Positions 12,603 to 17,133 of a stretch of DNA of 17,133 nucleotides are shown here, in pieces; the stretch's first letter is position 1; the number at the start of each line of letters is the position of its first letter. The notes beneath the pieces are model-generated. The model worked only from the letters and a program-made list of their open reading frames with translations. It searched no databases and was not told where the DNA came from. The DNA is from Nitrospirota bacterium (GTDB lineage Bacteria; Nitrospirota; UBA9217): the NCBI GenBank assembly GCA_027456925.1, contig DAIDTZ010000280.1:1-17133 (forward strand). Direction: 5' to 3'. The position numbers were made by a program, and so were the translations under genes.

Positions 12603-14027
12603 ATGCCGAAAATCATCATCATCGGCGGCGGGATCGCCGGCCTGGCTGCCGCCGTCCAGCTGAAAGCCGGGGCCAAGTCTCATAACAGGACCGTTGACGT
12701 GCTGCTGCTCGAAAAGAACGGCCGCATGGGCGGCAAGATCCTGACCGAGAAGATCGGCAAGTACCTCGTCGAAGGCGGTCCCGACAGCTTTCTTCCGGAA
12801 AAAGTCTGGAGTGTAAACCTCGCCAAGCACCTCGGACTTGAGCCGGAGATGCTGCCGTCGAACGACCAGTTCAAGGGCACGTTCATCTTTTCCGGGAACA
12901 AGCTCCACTCTTTGCCCGAAGGGGTCATGCTCATGGTGCCGACCTCGTTCTGGCCCATGGCGAAATCCCGCCTCTTCACCTGGCCGGGGAAACTCCGGAT
13001 GGGAATGGATGTGCTCATGCCGAAGCGCAGGTCCCTGGAAGACGAAAGCCTCGCCTCCTTCGTGACCCGCAGGCTCGGCCGCGAATGCCTGGAAAAGATC
13101 GCCGAGCCGCTCGTTGCCGGCATCCACACCTCGAACCCGGACAACATGAGCGTGCTCGCGACCTTTCCCCGGTTCGTGCAGATGGAGCAGAAGAGCGGCA
13201 GCCTGATCATGGGCATGCTCGCGGCAATGAAGAACCGGCCCCATGCAACCCTGAGCGGTCCGCCCCCCAAGCCGGGCCAGCCAAAAATGACCTACTTCAT
13301 GAGTTTCAAAAACGGAATGCAAACGCTGTCCCAGGCCTGCGTCGACCATATCGGCAAGGAATCGATCCGCATGAACGCTTCGGTCAAGGCAGTCGAACCC
13401 CGGGGCAAAGGATATGCGGTCATGCTCGAAAGCGGCGAAACGCTGGACGCTGACCATGTCATGATCGCTTCGGCAGCCTATGAAGCCGCCAACATGGTCA
13501 AGGATTTCGACGAAACGCTGTCAGCCCAGATGAACAAGATCGAGTGGTCGTCCTCCTCTACGGTTTCCATCGTCTTCCGGAAGAACGACATCAAGGTCCC
13601 GCTCAAGGGCTTCGGCTTCATCGTCCCCCGCGTCGAGGGCAGGAAGGTGAACGCGGCGACCTACAGCTCCATCAAGTGGTCCTATCGCGCGCCTGATGAC
13701 ACGGTCATGATCCGCGTCTTCGTCGGCGGCGGCCATCACGAGGAACTCGTGACGGAACTCGATGATGCGGGCATGGTAAAGATGGTGCTTGAGGAGCTCG
13801 ACGTCATCCTGGGCATCAAGGCAAATGCGCAGTTCTCAAAAGTGTACCGCTGGCAGAAAGGCATGCCGAAGTACACCGTCGGCCACCTGGACCGCATCTC
13901 CATGCTGGACCGGACGCTCACGTCGCATCCGGGACTGCACCTCATCGGCTGTTCATACAAGGGCATCGGCATCGGCGACTGCGTGCATGAGGCGCAGATC
14001 GCGGCTGAGAAGATATTGAAGAGTTAG
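12603..14027 (+). CDS. hemY: Protoporphyrinogen/coproporphyrinogen oxidase, HemY type (also annotated hemG)
   Basis: The 474-residue FAD protein oxidises a porphyrinogen to its porphyrin with oxygen or another acceptor. The Rossmann motif IIIIGGGIAGLAAAVQL is at the N-terminus, followed by VLLLEKNGRMGGK and LVEGGPDSFLPEK, which are typical of HemY. IAEPLVAGIHTSNPDNMSV is the family's substrate-side segment, and HLIGCSYKGIGIGDCVHEA is the C-terminal flavin-binding block. I chose ATG 12603 because AAGGA lies 9 nt upstream; a frame from TTG 12585 would put that site inside the gene. It follows hemH in the heme cluster and ends at a strong terminator. Protoporphyrinogen IX is the likely substrate in a Gram-negative, but a coproporphyrin-dependent role is not excluded. 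Confidence 0.93.
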   Translation: MPKIIIIGGGIAGLAAAVQLKAGAKSHNRTVDVLLLEKNGRMGGKILTEKIGKYLVEGGPDSFLPEKVWSVNLAKHLGLEPEMLPSNDQFKGTFIFSGNKLHSLPEGVMLMVPTSFWPMAKSRLFTWPGKLRMGMDVLMPKRRSLEDESLASFVTRRLGRECLEKIAEPLVAGIHTSNPDNMSVLATFPRFVQMEQKSGSLIMGMLAAMKNRPHATLSGPPPKPGQPKMTYFMSFKNGMQTLSQACVDHIGKESIRMNASVKAVEPRGKGYAVMLESGETLDADHVMIASAAYEAANMVKDFDETLSAQMNKIEWSSSSTVSIVFRKNDIKVPLKGFGFIVPRVEGRKVNAATYSSIKWSYRAPDDTVMIRVFVGGGHHEELVTELDDAGMVKMVLEELDVILGIKANAQFSKVYRWQKGMPKYTVGHLDRISMLDRTLTSHPGLHLIGCSYKGIGIGDCVHEAQIAAEKILKS

Positions 14028-14059
14028 GGCATTGCTGGAAAAGAGCATCGCCAAAACGG

Positions 14060-14096
14060 AAAAGGCCGGCGGGAATTACTCCGCACGGCCTTTTTT
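14060..14096. terminator. Intrinsic terminator after hemY, possibly bidirectional
   Basis: AAAAGGCCGGCGG (14060-14072) pairs with CCGCACGGCCTTTT (14081-14094) with one bulged A, followed by more T. A-rich flanks on the other side would also allow termination of the minus-strand gene ending at 14178. Confidence 0.85.
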
Positions 14097-14177
14097 ATTT
14101 TTCACGGGACCGGAGCATCGTTTCCGCCCGGATCCTCGGGCGATTGCACGCCTCTCGCATCTTCCACGCACCGGCAA

Positions 14178-14501
14178 TCAGGCTGCCCTGAGTTCCTTCG
14201 CGTGGACCGTGTCGCTGCCGGTCAGGATCCTTTCGGCCTCGGCGATGTACCGCCAGGTGCAATCCGGATCGCTGTCGCAGTTGTATTTTTCTAAGATGCG
14301 GTCAACAACGTAGGCTGCATCGGAAATCGCCCGGCTGGTAAAGAGCTTTTTGATCTCGGCCACCATATCCTGGGAGATCGAGGTCATCCCGTGGACTTCC
14401 CGCAGATGGATTGACACCATCTCAACAAGTCGATCTTCACTTTGCCCGATCAAGACCACATTGCACTTGTTCCCCCAGTCTGCGCATGAAAATTGTTTCA
14501 T
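14178..14501 (-). CDS. DUF1059 domain protein with a C-terminal extension
   Basis: The first half of this 107-residue protein (MKQFSCADWGNKCNVVLIGQ ... IHLREVHGMTSISQDMVAEI) matches the small DUF1059 family: an N-terminal Cys pair motif and the H..HGM block. The function of the family is unknown. The last 50 or so residues (RAISDAAYVVDRILEKYNCD, then SDPDCTWRYIAEAERILTG) extend beyond the usual domain and contain another Cys pair. I chose ATG 14501 because GGGAGGTG precedes it with 7-8 nt spacing; a frame opening at 14600 adds 33 residues without family similarity. It has its own candidate promoter (14546-14554) and converges on hemY. No signal peptide, so probably cytoplasmic. Confidence 0.75.
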   Translation of the reverse strand: MKQFSCADWGNKCNVVLIGQSEDRLVEMVSIHLREVHGMTSISQDMVAEIKKLFTSRAISDAAYVVDRILEKYNCDSDPDCTWRYIAEAERILTGSDTVHAKELRAA

Positions 14502-14545
14502 ATCCTTCACCTCCCTGATATTTCCCGACAGGCTGTTCTCTTCAA

Positions 14546-14554
14546 AGTATATCA
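14546..14554 (-). promoter_or_regulatory. Candidate extended -10 promoter of the DUF1059 gene
   Basis: On the reverse strand, TGATATACT combines a TGn extension with TATACT (5 of 6 to TATAAT), about 45 nt before the start codon. No -35 hexamer is evident, as expected for extended -10 promoters. Confidence 0.4.
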
Positions 14555-14659
14555 CTGCCCCGGTGGCCCCTGGGAGCATACAGCATTGCGCCTCCTGCAT
14601 AAGTCTTTTTTCTCAGGGAAGTAACAACACGGCCAGGCGTGTCCTCATAACGTACTGAC

Positions 14660-14697
14660 AAAAAAGATCCGGACACCTTAGGATGCCCGGATCTTTT
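14660..14697 (-). terminator. Intrinsic terminator after the YHS gene
   Basis: A perfect 11-bp stem AAAAGATCCGG/CCGGATCTTTT (14662-14672 with 14687-14697) with a 14-nt loop ends in six T on the reverse strand. It lies about 40 nt after the stop codon of the gene ending at 14739. Confidence 0.85.
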
Positions 14698-14738
14698 ATG
14701 TCCGCATATTCGTTGATACGCCCTGTGCGGGGCACTGT

Positions 14739-14924
14739 CTACGCTGCCTTGCCTGTTTTGCTTACGCGCTCCAGCCCTGCGTACACCTGCGGCCGTTTTT
14801 GGAACTCCTTCCTGTCGTTCTCGCTGCAGAAGTAATAAGTTTGCCCCTTGTAGTCGGCCTTGAACTTGGAATCTACGTTCATACCGCACACGGAACAATT
14901 CGCTTTGATTTTTGTTGCAGGCAT
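14739..14924 (-). CDS. Small YHS-domain protein
   Basis: The 61-residue protein is a single YHS domain: ANCSVCGMNVDSKFKADYKG followed by TYYFCSENDRKEFQKRP. The CxxCGM start and the YYFCS...F.K.P end match the family seen in metal-transporting ATPases, heavy-metal proteins and free small proteins. The Cys residues suggest metal binding, but the role is unknown. I chose ATG 14924 because GGAGGT lies 7 nt upstream; a longer frame from 14966 would read through the promoter region. It has a near-consensus promoter and its own terminator, so it is a single-gene unit. Confidence 0.85.
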   Translation of the reverse strand: MPATKIKANCSVCGMNVDSKFKADYKGQTYYFCSENDRKEFQKRPQVYAGLERVSKTGKAA

Positions 14925-14956
14925 TATTGCCACCTCCATTCCTCCCCCTTTTTTTG

Positions 14957-14985
14957 AATATAGCAACCCTCCTGTTGCGTGTCAA
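14957..14985 (-). promoter_or_regulatory. Promoter of the YHS gene with a palindrome in its spacer
   Basis: On the reverse strand, TTGACA (14980-14985, perfect) and TATATT (14957-14962, 5 of 6) are separated by 17 nt. The spacer holds GCAAC-6 nt-GTTGC (14963-14978), a possible operator. Confidence 0.7.
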
Positions 14986-15060
14986 ATTATTGCACGGGCG
15001 GTGTTTTCCACTTTGGTACAACAGATTTTAGGGTGCGTGGGCGAGGGGGATGCAGGGCAG

Positions 15061-15762
15061 CTAGGAACCGGCGTGAGAAGATTTATTCGACCTGCTTTCG
15101 ACAAAATCAATAAGCTGCTGTTTGGCCTCGGGAGTGATATCCGTAAACATGAGCCCATACTGATAGTCTTCAGCTCCCGACGTTTCCTGGATGATCCTGA
15201 TGATCTTGCCTGACGTCTCTATTTTTTTTGCATTGGGGAGATAGAATTGGCAGGACAACCGGGCGCCTTCTTCAAGAAGATTATCGGTTTCAATCATCAT
15301 TCCCGTGGCGCTGATGTTCCTGGTGCGGCAGTAGAACGAGCCCCCGCTGGAAAGGCTGTCCACGTTTGCGCTCAGAAGCACCCGGAGCGTCTCCCGGGCG
15401 GCGATATCAAGGAGCTGCTGCGCTTTTGCCATGAGCAGGACGGGGTGGAGGGGCCTCAGCAGCACCGCGTTCGCTCTGCACCGGGAGCTTTCCCTGATCG
15501 CTTCGGGTGTGTTGGCACAGACCATGATCAGCGATACATTGCGGAGGTTTGCATCCTCCCTGATCAGGGTGCAAAGCCGGTCGCTGGTCATGCCGGGCAT
15601 GTCGAGCTGCGTAATAATAAGGTCCGCCTTCTCCGCACGATGGACCTTCAGGATGTCTTCGTTCGTATTTGCAGCGAACACTTTTATGTCCGTGCGGTCT
15701 AAAAAGGTCTTGTCCTGCTCTAAGAAAGCGTGGAGCTCCTGCGCAATCAATACTTTTTTCAT
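15061..15762 (-). CDS. Degenerate receiver domain fused to a c-di-GMP-binding PilZ domain
   Basis: Residues 1-120 have the fold pattern of a response-regulator receiver (MKKVLIAQEL ... ADLIITQLDMPGM ... VSLIMVCAN ... AVLLRPLHP), and residues 122-225 are a PilZ domain. The PilZ c-di-GMP motifs are intact: R123ETLR127 (RxxxR) and N149ISATG154 (D/NxSxxG). The receiver looks unable to accept phosphate: Gln52 replaces the phosphoacceptor Asp, Gln8-Glu9 the acidic pair, Cys82 the Thr/Ser, and Arg103 the Lys. It is therefore probably a c-di-GMP effector with a structural or protein-binding pseudo-receiver. No motility or polysaccharide gene is adjacent; the nearest glycosyltransferases are about 9 kb away. 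GAGG lies 5 nt before ATG 15762. Confidence 0.88.
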   Translation of the reverse strand: MKKVLIAQELHAFLEQDKTFLDRTDIKVFAANTNEDILKVHRAEKADLIITQLDMPGMTSDRLCTLIREDANLRNVSLIMVCANTPEAIRESSRCRANAVLLRPLHPVLLMAKAQQLLDIAARETLRVLLSANVDSLSSGGSFYCRTRNISATGMMIETDNLLEEGARLSCQFYLPNAKKIETSGKIIRIIQETSGAEDYQYGLMFTDITPEAKQQLIDFVESRSNKSSHAGS

Positions 15763-15791
15763 GGCCGCCTCGGGAAGGATCTACTGGCCAA

Positions 15792-15820
15792 ACAGTACTG
15801 TATCCGGATATTATTTTCAA
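15792..15820 (-). promoter_or_regulatory. Candidate promoter of the receiver-PilZ gene
   Basis: On the reverse strand, TTGAAA (15815-15820, 5 of 6) and TACTGT (15792-15797) are separated by 17 nt, 30 nt before the start codon. The -10 lies inside a perfect 10-bp palindrome ACAGTACTGT (15792-15801), which could be an operator. Confidence 0.45.
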
Positions 15821-15833
15821 GGAGATTTTTTAG

Positions 15834-15967
15834 CGTGGAATATTGAAGATCGAAGGGGGCAAGGTCAGGGTCGCTTTCTACAAAATCTATCCTCTTGACC
15901 ATGCCAGGGACGCCCTGACAGCGAAAAAGAGCAGGCACGGGGGAAGATCGTGCTTAAAGCAGCATGA
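15834..15967 (+). pseudogene. Decayed C-terminal tail of a zinc-type alcohol dehydrogenase / quinone reductase (MDR)
   Basis: The plus strand reads KIEGGKVRVAFYKIYPLDHA then RDALTAKKSRHGG from 15846, after a TAG at 15831. A one-base frame change near 15941-15944 then leads to GKIVLKAA and TGA (15965-15967). Together they match the usual end of medium-chain dehydrogenase/reductases, 'GK.RP......YPL..A..A......GKIVLK'. The rest of the gene is absent: the receiver-PilZ promoter lies immediately upstream. No start codon or ribosome binding site is seen. This is a short match read by eye. Confidence 0.5.
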
Positions 15968-15982
15968 GCCTTAAGTCTCATG
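15963..15982. repeat. Short inverted repeat CATGAG-8 nt-CTCATG
   Basis: CATGAG (15963-15968) and CTCATG (15977-15982) form a perfect 6-bp inverted repeat with an 8-nt spacer, about 60 nt upstream of the candidate promoter at 16024-16053. It has the same spacer length as the inverted repeat at 16061-16082. Confidence 0.4.
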
Positions 15983-16023
15983 AAGAGAGATATTAAAGAA
16001 GAGGCATGCGTTGACTTGGGTTA

Positions 16024-16053
16024 TTGCCGGGAGATTGTGGTAAACTTTATATT
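16024..16053 (+). promoter_or_regulatory. Candidate promoter of the 105-aa coiled-coil gene
   Basis: TTGCCG (16024-16029, 4 of 6) and TATATT (16048-16053, 5 of 6) are separated by 18 nt, giving a leader of about 50 nt before ATG 16108. Confidence 0.45.
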
Positions 16054-16060
16054 AGCGATG

Positions 16061-16082
16061 CATGCGTGAAAAAGGACGCATG
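16061..16082 (+). promoter_or_regulatory. Inverted repeat CATGCGT-8 nt-ACGCATG at the transcript start
   Basis: A perfect 7-bp inverted repeat (16061-16067 with 16076-16082) lies just after the -10 element, and a third copy of CATGCGT is at 16005-16011, before the -35. The arrangement suggests an operator or a leader hairpin. No known binding motif was recognised. Confidence 0.4.
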
Positions 16083-16107
16083 TTCGAGGAACACAAAGGA
16101 GGAGCCT

Positions 16108-16425
16108 ATGGCAACTGTAAAAGACATAAAAAAGGGTTTTTGCGATGATATCTATACTGAACTCGCCGGAATGAAAGAGAGGATCGAGGTTTTGCAAAGC
16201 AAACTCACACGGTCCTACCCCACGGAGAATGAGCTCTTTAAGTTGTATGACCGGCATCTCAATGAACTTGCCGGGCAGATCGACTGGAAGCTTCAGATCC
16301 TGTCACACGCCTGTCCTTATGACTGGAAGGGCTCGGCAAACACGGAGTATGAAGAGAACAGCGTTTCCGTGGGTCCTGCTGAATCGTTTGATAAGGATTT
16401 TTCAGGAGGGTATATTGGGGGGTGA
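16108..16425 (+). CDS. Small coiled-coil protein of unknown function
   Basis: I do not recognise this 105-residue protein. Residues 5-70 look like one or two long amphipathic helices with heptad-like spacing (DIYTELAGMKERIEVLQSKL, then ELFKLYDRHLNELAGQIDWK). A conserved-looking HACPYDWKGS segment follows, and the tail is acidic and Gly-rich (SFDKDFSGGYIGG). There is no signal peptide or membrane segment. I chose ATG 16108 because AAAGGAGGAG directly precedes it; the frame from 16024 overlaps the promoter. It is a single-gene unit with its own candidate promoter and a very strong terminator. The compact helix plus Cys-Trp tail could suit a binding or adaptor protein, but that is a guess. Confidence 0.8.
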   Translation: MATVKDIKKGFCDDIYTELAGMKERIEVLQSKLTRSYPTENELFKLYDRHLNELAGQIDWKLQILSHACPYDWKGSANTEYEENSVSVGPAESFDKDFSGGYIGG

Positions 16426-16442
16426 AGTGAGCGAAGCACGTT

Positions 16443-16478
16443 AAAAGCCGGCAAGAATACCTCTTGCCGGCTTTTTTT
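16443..16478. terminator. Strong bidirectional intrinsic terminator
   Basis: AAAAGCCGGCAAGA (16443-16456) pairs perfectly with TCTTGCCGGCTTTT (16462-16475), a 14-bp stem with a 5-nt loop, followed by more T. The A-run on the left gives a T-run for the opposite strand, so it can serve both the gene ending at 16425 and the converging gene ending at 16485. Confidence 0.92.
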
Positions 16479-16484
16479 CGCGCC

Positions 16485-17133
16485 TCACGACAGCTCGCTG
16501 TTACCGTCCGTGTGCCGGTACATGATCCGCTCGAGCATGCGCACGATCCCGGTCGCCATGGTGAAAAGCGATTCCACGGACAGATTCCGCTCCGCGGTAG
16601 TGTCGAAGAAGAGGTGAAGCTGCGACTCCATGCCGTCCTCCGGTCTCCAGTAGCAGACCAGCATCGGCACCCGCGGCAGGGGAAAAAGGACCACGCTGAT
16701 GTCTGAGTTGAAGGCGCGGCTGGCCGAAGTCCCGCTGAACATGCTGACGAGGGACTCGAACAGATCGCTGTGGCTGTCGGCGATCCGTTTGAGCGGCTTC
16801 TCGCACCGCTGCTCGAAGAGGGGGTTCCAGGTCTTCCCTCGCGGAAGTTCCCGGAAAGGCACCCATTTACCGGAAGGCTCCACTCCCTCGCAGGTAAGGA
16901 TATAATCAAGCAGCAGCAGGGTGAACCACGCGTGGGTGTGGCACTGCGACGCTACTGCGCCCTGCCCGTCGACCTCGAAGTCCTTGCCCAGACACCTGAT
17001 CGTAACGCCGCCGCCGGTGATTGTAGCGCCGAGCAGCCCTGCCCTGGAAACAATGTCTCGTTTCGCGATCTTCTCTTTAAGCTCCTTCAACTGCTCATCC
17101 CTGATGCTTTCAATATTGACCTGTTTGCTGATC
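16485..17133 (-). CDS. DUF3786 domain protein, 5' end beyond the window
   Basis: The reverse frame is open from the right edge to TGA at 16485, over 215 codons. The DUF3786 pattern is visible: HAWFTLLLLDYILTCEGVEP, SGKWVPFRELPRG, SDISVVLFPLPRVPMLVCYW and ESQLHLFFDTTAERNLSVES. The family is of unknown function and is found mainly in anaerobes. A TTG at 17090 could be read as a start, but the frame continues upstream without a stop (ISKQVNIESIRDEQLKELKE), no ribosome binding site is seen there, and that upstream part looks like one continuous helix. The true start is therefore probably outside. No signal peptide is visible in the part present. Confidence 0.8.
   Translation of the reverse strand, partial: ISKQVNIESIRDEQLKELKEKIAKRDIVSRAGLLGATITGGGVTIRCLGKDFEVDGQGAVASQCHTHAWFTLLLLDYILTCEGVEPSGKWVPFRELPRGKTWNPLFEQRCEKPLKRIADSHSDLFESLVSMFSGTSASRAFNSDISVVLFPLPRVPMLVCYWRPEDGMESQLHLFFDTTAERNLSVESLFTMATGIVRMLERIMYRHTDGNSELS

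Noticed and set aside
16259..16909. Minus-strand frame of 216 codons overlapping the DUF3786 gene
   Set aside because: It crosses a strong terminator and another gene, and its Ser/Arg-rich translation is a frame-shadow of the DUF3786 gene.

Overview
The window looks like a piece of bacterial chromosome, roughly 55% G+C by eye, from an anaerobic or microaerobic Gram-negative. A Nitrospirota or Desulfobacterota (Geobacter-like) relative fits best. The reasons are the cysS-rlmB-tRNA(Thr-Tyr-Gly-Thr) order, a hemE-hemH-hemY cluster, a receiver-PilZ protein, a DUF3786 gene, an outer-membrane-type lipoprotein and fold-back repeats between housekeeping genes. The lineage is an inference from gene content and style; no 16S gene or ribosomal protein is present.

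Layout. (1) 1-3023, minus strand: cysS, then rlmB, then four tRNA genes in the order that usually precedes tuf, which would lie just outside the left edge. rlmB is interrupted near codon 32 by an in-frame TAA that touches an in-frame ATG. (2) 3500-4009, plus: a stand-alone LigD-type 3'-phosphoesterase, followed by a terminator. (3) 4139-10148, minus: a run of envelope genes. In transcription order these are an exported 503-aa protein (called A here), an overlapping 730-aa lipoprotein (B), a GT4 and a GT2 glycosyltransferase. A and B are distant paralogues of a family I do not recognise. B carries two sets of 33-residue tandem repeats built on an 11-residue period. (4) 10364-14027, plus: hemE, hemH and hemY, the late steps of heme synthesis, with a fold-back repeat in each gap. 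(5) 14178-15762, minus: three separately promoted small genes (DUF1059, YHS, degenerate receiver-PilZ). (6) 15834-15967: the decayed tail of an oxidoreductase. (7) 16108-16425, plus: a small coiled-coil protein of unknown function. (8) 16485 to the right edge, minus: a DUF3786 gene whose 5' end is cut off.

Working picture. The heme genes, CysS, RlmB and the tRNAs are housekeeping. The most novel part is the A/B pair, two translationally coupled exported paralogues upstream of two glycosyltransferases, which suggests an undescribed envelope function. Two conserved reading frames (rlmB and B) are each broken by one stop codon directly followed by an in-frame ATG, so reinitiation, recent decay or sequence error should be separated experimentally.
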